DNA from: Aequorivita vitellina
GTDB taxonomy: Bacteria > Bacteroidota > Bacteroidia > Flavobacteriales > Flavobacteriaceae
DNA: 64,000 nt
Direction of reading: 5' to 3'
Assembly: GCF_022008365.1 (NCBI RefSeq)
Contig: NZ_JAIRBA010000001.1
Span: forward strand, 165,215-229,214
Shown: positions 56,217 to 64,000 of the stretch, piece by piece
Position numbering within the stretch: position 1 is the stretch's first letter
Layout of the letters: every line of letters starts with the position of its first letter
Program-made: the position numbers and the translations under genes
The notes under the pieces: generated by a model
What the model saw: only the letters and a program-made list of their open reading frames with translations
The model's database searches: none
What the model was told of the DNA's origin: nothing

Positions 56217-56768
56217 ATGAATAAAACTACTTCGCGAAGACTCTTTATGCGAAATTCTGCTATTGCCATAACGGGTTTAGCCGTTTTAACTCCTACCGTG
56301 TCCAGTGCATTCGCAAATTCTGAAAGTCCGTACGAAGGGTATAATCCATACGCCGAAACTAAAAAAGATTTAAGGACAAGTATTTTTAACACGAATACAA
56401 TTACAATTAAAGGCACCATTTATAAAAAGGATGGTGTTACTCCATTACGGGATGCTTTGGTTGAAGTGTGGCATCTTTCACCTAATTCTTCAAAATATAG
56501 ACATCGTACAAAACTGCGTACCGATAGTGAGGGTAACTATGGTTTTATAACAGATTTTCCGAATAAAGAAAAAGGAAAAAGCTCGAGAATTTACTTTAAA
56601 CTTTCAGATTCTGAGCATAGCCAATTTACCGAATTAATTTTAACTGCTACCGGAAGTCATATTACGGGTGAACATTGGGAAAAAAATAATCATTTAAGAG
56701 AGAATTTGTTTCCAAAGCAAACTCGTTTTATGGATACAACTACTATTCAATTTAATATTTCAATTTAA
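56217..56768 (+). CDS. Tat-exported intradiol-dioxygenase-like protein, probably non-catalytic
   Basis: A 183-residue protein. The twin-arginine motif SRRLFMR (residues 6-12) is followed by a hydrophobic stretch. The body has the intradiol dioxygenase C-terminal fold pattern: LVEVWHLSPN, SKYRHRTKL and TDSEGNYGFITDFP. In active enzymes two Tyr and two His bind Fe(III). Here only the first Tyr (Y94) is clear; the PYP tyrosine segment is missing and the HIHF histidine motif reads RIYF (124-127). It is therefore probably a structural or carbohydrate-related protein rather than an oxygenase. Confidence 0.75.
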   Translation: MNKTTSRRLFMRNSAIAITGLAVLTPTVSSAFANSESPYEGYNPYAETKKDLRTSIFNTNTITIKGTIYKKDGVTPLRDALVEVWHLSPNSSKYRHRTKLRTDSEGNYGFITDFPNKEKGKSSRIYFKLSDSEHSQFTELILTATGSHITGEHWEKNNHLRENLFPKQTRFMDTTTIQFNISI

Positions 56769-56786
56769 TCAACTAAAACTTTTATT

Positions 56787-57299
56787 ATGGAACCATTTTT
56801 AGGTCAAATTCAGGCATTCGGATTTAATTTTGCGCCTCGTGGCTGGGCTTTTTGTAATGGACAATTGCTATCCATTGCACAAAATACAGCACTCTTCTCT
56901 TTATTGGGAACAATTTATGGCGGCGATGGCAGAACCACTTTTGCACTTCCCGACCTTAGAGGAAGGTCTGGGATACAATTCGGACAAGGGCCTGGGTTGA
57001 GTGACATTCGTATTGGCGAAAAAGGTGGAGTAGAAAACCACACGCTCACAACTGTCCAATTGCCAAGTCACTCTCACACTGTTGCACCTGGCGGAAAGGA
57101 AGAAGGAGATTCTGACGATCCTACCGGAGCTTATGTTGCAGGAGATGGAACCACTGCCTTTGGAAGCTCTTCCGATATTACTATGGGAGCTTCACAGAGT
57201 GGTAACACTGGTGGTAATCAATCATTCGGAATTAGAGATCCGTTTTTGGGTATCAACTATTGTATTGCATTAGTAGGAATTTATCCATCTAGGAATTAA
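56787..57299 (+). CDS. Phage tail collar domain protein
   Basis: A 170-residue protein. The N-terminal EPFLGQIQAFGFNFAPRGWAFCNGQLLSIAQNTALFSLLGTIYGGDGRTTFALPDLRGR is the tail-collar domain of microcystin-dependent-protein-like proteins. A C-terminal part with LPSHSHTVAPGGKE resembles tail-fibre tips, and the end is FGIRDPFLGINYCIALVGIYPSRN. It has no signal peptide. Such genes occur in bacterial surface loci away from prophage; no other phage gene is nearby. It lies between the Tat protein and the giant surface protein, with gaps of 18 and 45 bases. Confidence 0.88.
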   Translation: MEPFLGQIQAFGFNFAPRGWAFCNGQLLSIAQNTALFSLLGTIYGGDGRTTFALPDLRGRSGIQFGQGPGLSDIRIGEKGGVENHTLTTVQLPSHSHTVAPGGKEEGDSDDPTGAYVAGDGTTAFGSSSDITMGASQSGNTGGNQSFGIRDPFLGINYCIALVGIYPSRN

Positions 57300-57344
57300 A
57301 AACTTACAAAATAAGCCCCAAATTAAAATTATAAATAAAAAATT

Positions 57345-60300
57345 ATGAAAAAAATTACCCTCTTTATAGTGTTTATGCTAACAGCCTGTCTAGGTTTTAG
57401 TCAAACAACCTTATCTGTCGGTGATATTGCCTTTGTTGGTAGTAATGCAGACGGTACAACCAATGCCGATGATACAGTAGCCTTTGTACTTCTAAAAGAT
57501 ATAGACGCTAGTACGCAAATTATTTTCACCGATATGGGTTGGAATGATGGCACCGGTTTTTATGCTACGGCAGGTGACGGAGAGTTTACTTGGACTTCTG
57601 GAGCAGCGATGAGCGCAGGTACAGTAGTAACTATTAACATGGGGCCGTTGCCGGCACCAGCATCGTATAGTTATATTGGTGACCAGCTATTTGCTATTCA
57701 AGGTTCTACTGCAGCACCACAATTTATTGCCGGATTGCAATTTAATGATATAACAGGAGGCGGAACTGATGCCAACTGGGATGGAGCAGCAACTTCTAAT
57801 TCTACTTCGGCTTTACCAGATGCATTAACAACTGGAACTACTGCTGTACGATTAGTGCCCGAACAGGACAACTGGCAATTTAGCTGCGTGGCAGCAGGAG
57901 GCAGTCCTATCACAGGTACTCCAAATGATATACGTTTAATAGTTCACGATAGAGCAAATTGGGTAAGTAATAATACAACTGCATACGATCCTGCTTTGGA
58001 GGCTGGCTGTTCATTTACAGTCACAGCAGGAGGAGATACTACCCCACCTGTAATTACGTGTGCTCCAACACCGGCTCCAATTACAGCAGGTACCGATGGT
58101 TTGGCAGCGATTCCAGATTTGGTTTCAGGGACAACTGCAACAGATGATGTTTCTACATCTGCAAACATTACTATTACTCAATCACCTACGGCGGGTACTA
58201 TGTACAATGCGGGAGTATATCCGGTAATTTTAACGGCTACCGATGAGGCTGGTAATAGTTCAACCTGTACAATTAATGTAACCATTAACGAACCACCTTT
58301 TACAGCACTTGCTGCAGGCGATATTGCTTTTGTAGGTTTTAACTTGGACGGCGGTGACGGGTTTGCATTTATTCTTTTAAAAGATATTATAGCTGGAACC
58401 CACATTAGGTTTACAGATTGTGGCGTAACTAATCCCAATACAATAAGTTGTGTTGGAGCAGGAGACGACCATACCACTTGGTATGCCTCTGCTGCAATGA
58501 CGGCAGGAGACGTTGTTAATTTGCCAGGAAGTTTTATGGCTTCGAGCATATTGTCTTCAATTGGAGATCAATTATTTGCATATCAAGGCACAAGTGCGTC
58601 TCCCACTTTTATTACTGGAATTCATAGTAATGTAGACGCTGCTCCAACTACAGATGCCGACTGGGATGGTGCTAATACTTCTAGCACAACAACGGCATTG
58701 CCAGATCAACTAACTAATGGCGTAAATGCTATTAGGCTTTATGCCGCTGGCCCACCGGAAATGGAAGTGGACAACTGGCAATTTGACTGTAGCTCCGTTA
58801 CTGGCGGTCTTCCCGTTTCTGGAACACCAGCTCAATTGGCAGCAATTTTTAACGATATTCAATACTGGATTAGCAGCGATACAGCAGAATTTACTCCAGC
58901 TGCTATGGGAGGATGTTCTTATTCTGTGCTCCCTTCATTTGATACCGATGTTTCTTTAACTGCAGGTGTGTTAATTATTGAAGATGCTATAGACAAAGAT
59001 GATAATTTAACACTTAGTTATTCTGGAGGAGTTTACACAATTACCGACAATGATGGGGGGGTAATTAATTGTAGTATTCCCAGTGCCACCGGAAGTGGTA
59101 CAGACTCAGTAACCGTTCCTGAAGCTGGTATAACCAGCGTTCTTGTAAGAACTTTAGGGGGCGATGATTTATTATCAATAGCTTTTACAGGAGATTTTCC
59201 AGTACCTGTAAATTATGAAGGAGGAACGCAGGTAACTCAAGATACGATGGCTTTAACGGGTGGCGGTGCTTTTGATACTGTAACCCATGAATTTGTAAAT
59301 GAAAATGATGGAAGTGTAGCTATTACAGGCAATGCATTAATATCTTATACCGGACTTGAACCAATATTCGACAATCTTTCTGCAACAAATCGTGTTTTCA
59401 ACTTTACCGGGGGCGCAGAAACTATAACATTAAGTGACGATGCCAATCCGGGTGATAACCTTTCATCTATCGACAGTTCTTTAGGTGAAAGTGTTACATT
59501 CATAAACCCTACAGCAAGTCTTACAATTAACACTGAAGTTAGCGGTGGATCTGGTGCCGATGTAGTTAATGTTGAAGGTTTAGATAGTCTGTTTGATGCC
59601 AATTTAACCGTAAATGGTGGAACAGACGATAATGTATTTTTCCAAACTAATTCAACAAATATAGGTACAGGAAATTTTGATATTAATGGGCAGACAATCA
59701 CGGCGTCAGCTGGAGTTGCAACGGGTTCAACTGGAGCAATTACTTTTACAGCTTCACAAAATATTTTGGTGAATGCAACTGCCCAGGTAATTTCATTAGA
59801 TGGTGATATTACATTCAATGCAAATGCAGCGGGTACGTTAGCTGGTGTAGATATAGATGCTATTGATATTTCAGGTATAGCTCAAATTACAACTTCAGGC
59901 TCTGGAAATATTGATTTTACAGGCGTAGGTGTAAGTACTGGTGCAACTAGTTTTAATATAGGTATCAGTGTAAGTAATCTGGCGATTATTGAAAATACAG
60001 GAACTGGTAGTATTTCACTTACTGGTACAGGAGGAAATGGGGCAAATGCTAATCAAGGGTTACGCTTTCAAGATCCAATAATAATTAGAACTATTGATGG
60101 TGGAATAACACTTAACGGAACTGGTGGAAATGCTTCTGGCGATAATAACGAAGGAGTAACTATAATTTTTGATGCGTTTATTGAAGCTACGGGTTCAGGT
60201 TCCATTGACGTAGTAGGGAATGCAGGAGCTGGAGCCAACGCAAATAAAGGGATTGTATTTTTCACAGGTAATATGAGAACTGCCGGCGGGGGCATAACTT

Positions 60301-63300
60301 TAAATGGTACGGGCGCAGGTTCTGGTGATAATAATTATGGTGTAAGCTTAGAAAATAATTCTACTGTAGAAGATACTGCCAATGGCGATGTAAACTTAAA
60401 TGGTCTAGGAGGTTCAGGTACAAACGCTAATATTGGAGTGAATATTACTGGAAGTAATACTTTATCAACTGTTGATGGAGATTTAATAATTAACGCAACT
60501 GGTGGAGATGGAACAGGAAATCATAATAGAGGATTACGAAACATAGATGGCTCTACAATTTCGGCTACAGGAATTGGATTAATTAATATTACAGCCAATG
60601 CTGGAGGGACAGGTGTTTCATCAAATTTTGGATATGAGGCGAACAATGGCTCTATTATCACAGCTGGAGGAGGAATTACCATGATTGCTCAAGGTAATGG
60701 ATCTGCTGATTTTAATGATGGAATGGTTATTTTAAATGGAAGTATAGTTCAGGATACCGCAGGAGGGGATATAAACTTAACTGGTTTTGGTGCCACAGGT
60801 GGTGTCAACAATAATAACGGTATTAGAATGTGGAACCCAACCACACTTATAGAAACCAATGGAGGAAATATTGTTTTAAATGGTACCGGTGGAGATGGTA
60901 CTGGGGATGTTAATCGAGGAATTAGTATTTATAATGGTGTTACTATACAAGATTTAGGCGCAGGTAATATTACCTTAATTGGAAATGGTGGTGCTGGAAA
61001 CGCGGTAAATCATGGTATATTTCTAGGTAGCGCTACTTCAGTATTATCGAATGGTGGTGATATTAGCTTTACTGGAATTGGTAGCTTAGGCTCTACAGGG
61101 TCACAAAATTTGGGAATATTAATTCTCGATGCTGCAACAGTTTCAACTACTGCCACTGGTAATATTCTCATGAATGGTTCTAGCGGTGACGGTTCAGGGA
61201 ATAATATTGGTTTAGAAATCCTTATGCCAGGAACAAGTGTAAACACCGTAGATGGAAATATTACTCTTAACGGAACATCAACCGCAACTGCTGGTGCCAA
61301 TAACTATGGAACTTCTATAGATGCGATTATAAACGCAGCTGGAGCAGGTAACATAGAAATTAATGGTACAGGTGGAAATGGCGTAGGTGATGATTTTGGT
61401 ATTTACACTAGGAGTGATGCCGCAATTACAAGTAATGGTGGTGATATACAATTAAATGGTACAAGTACAATAGCGACTACTTCAGCGATAAACATTAAAG
61501 CCCTTACAACACCTATTACTACTACAGGAGCGATTACAGCAACCGCTAACACAGGGAAATTTAACACCCCTGCAGGTAGCCCGGGATATGCGATTTTTGA
61601 CGCAACTAATAGTATAATAAACGGAATTTTTGCACCAGGGCAATCTCCGGGACAAGCAATTATTAATGGTAACTTTACTATTGGTTCGGGCGATACAGTT
61701 GAAATAGAAGTTTACAACATTACTACCCCAGGTACAGAATACGATCAAATAGTGGTAAATGGAGTAGTAGATATTACCGATGCGACATTAACATTAGTAG
61801 ATAACTTTGGGGGCACAATCCCGATGGGTAATTCATTAACTATTATAGATAACGATGGTGCTGACCCGGTTGTTGGGGAGTTTAATGGTATAGCGAATGG
61901 TTCAGGTATCACTTTTAACGGACAAAGTATAATTGTAAGATATGATGGGGGCGATGGTAACGATGTGGTTTTAATAGCCGATTCTATGCCTACTGCAGTT
62001 TGTCAAGATATAACTGTGCAATTAGATGGTACGGGTAATATAACTATTGTTGCTTCACAAGTCGATGGAGGTTCAAGCGATCCTGACGGCCCAGTAACTT
62101 TATCTATTGACGTTTCGTCATTCGACTGTTCCGATATAGGGCCAAATACAGTAACACTTACGGTAACAGATAGTTCGGGCAACACAGATACCTGCACAGC
62201 TACTGTTACAGTAGAAGACAATATTGCTCCAGTAATAGCTTGTCCTGCAGATATTATCGTCTCTAACGACCCCGGTGTTTGTGGAGCTATTGTTAATTAT
62301 AATGTAACGGCAACTGATAATTGTAGCTCATCTACATCGACGGTTAATTTAACTCCTATTAAAGACAATACACTCTTTCAAGAAAACCCAGGCAATAGTA
62401 ATGGAGCTGGACAACTAATGTATGTGGGACGAAATGGTGTGGGAATGAACAATCGTGGACTCATAACATTCGATGTATCTAGTAGTATACCAACAGGAGC
62501 TACTATAACTGCTGTAAGTCTTACTATGACAGCAGATCATCCTACTGCAACTAATGGTGCTCATAGTTTTAATCTTCATAGATTATTGGAAGATTGGGGC
62601 GAAGGTGCTTCTGATAATGGTATAGCACCCGGTTCTCCCGGCGGTGGATTTGGAGTGACAGCAATTGCACCAGACGCTACTTGGAACGATGCTATGCTTG
62701 GAACCCCCTGGGCTGCTGGTGCTGGTGGTAATTTTAATCCCGCATCAAGTGCCACTCAGACGGTTAATTTGAATGGCCCGTATATCTGGTCGTCCGCGAC
62801 ACTAGTTTCCGATGTTCAGGATATGTTGGACAATCCAGGAACTAATTTTGGATGGGCAATCCTTGGAAATGAAACAAGTTTTGGTACTACAAAACGATTT
62901 GGCACACGTGAATCTGGTATTCCACCTGTATTGGAAATAACTTATACTTCAGCAGGCGGGGGAGCAACAATCTCTCAAACTTCAGGCCTGCCAAGTGGAA
63001 GTACATTCCCCGTTGGTACCACTACAAATACCTTTGTAGCGACCGATGGGGCTGGCAACACTGCAACTTGTAGTTTTGACGTAACCGTTGAAGACAACGA
63101 AGCTCCAGTTATTACGTGCGTATCAAACCAAACAAGAAGTACCAATCCAGGTGTGTGTAGTTATACAGTTTTAGGTACCGAATTTGACGCAACATTTGCA
63201 GATAATTGTGGAGGTGTTATTATCAATAGTTATAATTTGACTTCAACTCTTGCGGGAGAAATTCTTCCTATCGGAAATACAAATATTACCTGGCTGGTAT

Positions 63301-64000
63301 CGGATGCCGCGGGCAATGGTGATGGCTGTAATATGGTTATTACAATTCAGGATAATGAACTTCCAGTAGCAAACTGTGCCGCACCGTTTACAATCCAATT
63401 GGATGCAACCGGCAATGCCACTATCACTGCAGCTGACATCGAAAATGGCAGTACAGATAACTGCGGAATCGCAACCACGACAATTGACAAATCAACATTC
63501 ACTTGTGCAGATGTAGGTCCGAATACGATTACCTTAACCGTAACCGATGTAAACGGAAATGTTTCTACTTGTACAACAGTTGTAACCGTTGAAGACAACG
63601 TTGCACCAGTAGCAAACTGTGCCGCACCGTTTACGATTCAATTAGATGCCACAGGAAACGCGAGCATCACCGTTGGCGATATTGACGCTGGAAGCACCGA
63701 TGCCTGTGGAATCGCAACCACGACAATAGACAAATCCACATTCACCTGTGCAGACGTAGGTCCGAATACAATTACCTTAACCGTAACCGATGTAAACGGA
63801 AACGTTTCAACCTGTACAACAGTGGTAACCATTGAAGACAACGTAGCCCCAGTAGCAAATTGCGCTGCACCGTTTACGATTCAATTGGATGCAACCGGAA
63901 ACGCGAGCATCACCGTTGGCGATATTGACGCTGGAAGCACCGATGCCTGCGGAATCGCAACCACGACAATTGACAAATCCACATTCACCTGTGCAGATGT
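57345..64000 (+). CDS. Giant multidomain secreted surface protein (3' end beyond window)
   Basis: The frame is open from the ATG at 57345 to the end of the window with no stop, at least 2218 residues. The order is: signal peptide (1-20, ending GFSQ; TAC near residue 15 also resembles a lipobox); a domain starting VGDIAFVG (about 25-230); an HYR domain (232-317); a second copy of the first domain (318-530); beta-rich spacers (530-830); Gly/Asn-rich repeats resembling a parallel beta-helix (830-1405); an autotransporter-like NGIFAPGQSPGQA segment; then HYR domains from about 1548. One HYR is interrupted by a DNRLRE-like domain. From 63363, 81-residue units repeat. A T9SS tail would lie beyond the window. 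Confidence 0.85.
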   Translation, partial: MKKITLFIVFMLTACLGFSQTTLSVGDIAFVGSNADGTTNADDTVAFVLLKDIDASTQIIFTDMGWNDGTGFYATAGDGEFTWTSGAAMSAGTVVTINMGPLPAPASYSYIGDQLFAIQGSTAAPQFIAGLQFNDITGGGTDANWDGAATSNSTSALPDALTTGTTAVRLVPEQDNWQFSCVAAGGSPITGTPNDIRLIVHDRANWVSNNTTAYDPALEAGCSFTVTAGGDTTPPVITCAPTPAPITAGTDGLAAIPDLVSGTTATDDVSTSANITITQSPTAGTMYNAGVYPVILTATDEAGNSSTCTINVTINEPPFTALAAGDIAFVGFNLDGGDGFAFILLKDIIAGTHIRFTDCGVTNPNTISCVGAGDDHTTWYASAAMTAGDVVNLPGSFMASSILSSIGDQLFAYQGTSASPTFITGIHSNVDAAPTTDADWDGANTSSTTTALPDQLTNGVNAIRLYAAGPPEMEVDNWQFDCSSVTGGLPVSGTPAQLAAIFNDIQYWISSDTAEFTPAAMGGCSYSVLPSFDTDVSLTAGVLIIEDAIDKDDNLTLSYSGGVYTITDNDGGVINCSIPSATGSGTDSVTVPEAGITSVLVRTLGGDDLLSIAFTGDFPVPVNYEGGTQVTQDTMALTGGGAFDTVTHEFVNENDGSVAITGNALISYTGLEPIFDNLSATNRVFNFTGGAETITLSDDANPGDNLSSIDSSLGESVTFINPTASLTINTEVSGGSGADVVNVEGLDSLFDANLTVNGGTDDNVFFQTNSTNIGTGNFDINGQTITASAGVATGSTGAITFTASQNILVNATAQVISLDGDITFNANAAGTLAGVDIDAIDISGIAQITTSGSGNIDFTGVGVSTGATSFNIGISVSNLAIIENTGTGSISLTGTGGNGANANQGLRFQDPIIIRTIDGGITLNGTGGNASGDNNEGVTIIFDAFIEATGSGSIDVVGNAGAGANANKGIVFFTGNMRTAGGGITLNGTGAGSGDNNYGVSLENNSTVEDTANGDVNLNGLGGSGTNANIGVNITGSNTLSTVDGDLIINATGGDGTGNHNRGLRNIDGSTISATGIGLINITANAGGTGVSSNFGYEANNGSIITAGGGITMIAQGNGSADFNDGMVILNGSIVQDTAGGDINLTGFGATGGVNNNNGIRMWNPTTLIETNGGNIVLNGTGGDGTGDVNRGISIYNGVTIQDLGAGNITLIGNGGAGNAVNHGIFLGSATSVLSNGGDISFTGIGSLGSTGSQNLGILILDAATVSTTATGNILMNGSSGDGSGNNIGLEILMPGTSVNTVDGNITLNGTSTATAGANNYGTSIDAIINAAGAGNIEINGTGGNGVGDDFGIYTRSDAAITSNGGDIQLNGTSTIATTSAINIKALTTPITTTGAITATANTGKFNTPAGSPGYAIFDATNSIINGIFAPGQSPGQAIINGNFTIGSGDTVEIEVYNITTPGTEYDQIVVNGVVDITDATLTLVDNFGGTIPMGNSLTIIDNDGADPVVGEFNGIANGSGITFNGQSIIVRYDGGDGNDVVLIADSMPTAVCQDITVQLDGTGNITIVASQVDGGSSDPDGPVTLSIDVSSFDCSDIGPNTVTLTVTDSSGNTDTCTATVTVEDNIAPVIACPADIIVSNDPGVCGAIVNYNVTATDNCSSSTSTVNLTPIKDNTLFQENPGNSNGAGQLMYVGRNGVGMNNRGLITFDVSSSIPTGATITAVSLTMTADHPTATNGAHSFNLHRLLEDWGEGASDNGIAPGSPGGGFGVTAIAPDATWNDAMLGTPWAAGAGGNFNPASSATQTVNLNGPYIWSSATLVSDVQDMLDNPGTNFGWAILGNETSFGTTKRFGTRESGIPPVLEITYTSAGGGATISQTSGLPSGSTFPVGTTTNTFVATDGAGNTATCSFDVTVEDNEAPVITCVSNQTRSTNPGVCSYTVLGTEFDATFADNCGGVIINSYNLTSTLAGEILPIGNTNITWLVSDAAGNGDGCNMVITIQDNELPVANCAAPFTIQLDATGNATITAADIENGSTDNCGIATTTIDKSTFTCADVGPNTITLTVTDVNGNVSTCTTVVTVEDNVAPVANCAAPFTIQLDATGNASITVGDIDAGSTDACGIATTTIDKSTFTCADVGPNTITLTVTDVNGNVSTCTTVVTIEDNVAPVANCAAPFTIQLDATGNASITVGDIDAGSTDACGIATTTIDKSTFTCAD
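63363..64000 (+). repeat. Tandem 243-bp (81-residue) coding repeats
   Basis: Units begin at 63363, 63606 and 63849, each starting PVANC and running through CAAPFTIQLDATGNA, a GIATTTIDKSTFTCADVGPN segment and a VTDVNGNVSTC end. The last two visible copies are nearly identical at DNA level. The array continues past the window. Confidence 0.9.

Noticed and set aside
56787..57299. Tail-collar gene as evidence of a prophage
   Set aside because: No capsid, terminase, integrase, lysis or other tail genes are nearby; this family also occurs in ordinary bacterial surface loci.
57698..63841. Several minus-strand open frames opposite the giant gene (for example 57698-57913, 58178-58549, 59345-59818, 61010-61300, 63347-63598)
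   Set aside because: They mirror the repetitive, Thr/Val-rich giant frame, lack starts with promoters, and the plus frame is open without a break over the whole region.
63363..64000. Regular repeats that could suggest a CRISPR array
   Set aside because: The period is 243 bases, all of it coding and repeated without unique spacers.

Overview
The window reads as chromosome from a marine- or soil-type member of the Flavobacteriaceae (Bacteroidota). The evidence is AT-rich DNA, almost no Shine-Dalgarno sequences, many promoters with the Bacteroidota -7 element TAnnTTTG, secreted proteins ending in type IX secretion (T9SS) sorting tails, a PorZ homologue directly upstream of recO, and short GTAG-ended palindromes. 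I cannot name the genus. No rRNA, tRNA, CRISPR array, insertion sequence or complete prophage was seen.

Layout. 1-3343 is the end of a surface-polysaccharide cluster (two glycosyltransferases, an O-antigen ligase/polymerase, a WecG/TagA-type transferase). 3378-7772 holds small genes, a 2OG-Fe(II) oxygenase, QueD, LpxH and RecJ. 7933-10927 carries two secreted delta-60 repeat propeller paralogues with nearly identical T9SS tails. 11061-22896 is housekeeping: a peroxidase-like protein, an AAA ATPase, RsmI, thymidine kinase, alanine racemase, MscL, a cell-wall amidase, Asd, an S9 peptidase and GpsA. 22897-23212 has no protein gene but holds a terminator that points to a small RNA. 23213-30219 includes the yicC-gmk-nadD operon, a thioesterase, a DMT transporter, an ArsC-like protein and a trans-sulfuration enzyme. 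30221-41134 has an outer-membrane protein, a first glutamate dehydrogenase, PorZ-RecO, a beta-lactamase-fold hydrolase and envelope lipoproteins. 41409-47847 begins with a convincing trimethylamine monooxygenase, followed by an SDR enzyme and transport proteins.

47868-55956 is all on the minus strand. Read in transcription order it is a sensor kinase, a sigma-54 activator, a hexanucleotide repeat tract, a textbook -24/-12 promoter, a 57-residue four-cysteine protein, a second glutamate dehydrogenase, a GreA-like protein, a small conserved protein and the three-gene proton-translocating transhydrogenase. This looks like a self-contained sigma-54 switch for glutamate/NAD(P)H metabolism and is the most testable system here.

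56217-64000 is a surface module: a Tat-exported intradiol-dioxygenase-like protein missing most of its iron ligands, a phage-tail-collar protein, and a giant secreted protein that is open from 57345 to the window end (at least 2218 residues). The giant has duplicated N-terminal domains, a beta-helix-like tract, HYR domains (one split by an inserted DNRLRE-like domain) and tandem 81-residue repeats that run off the window.
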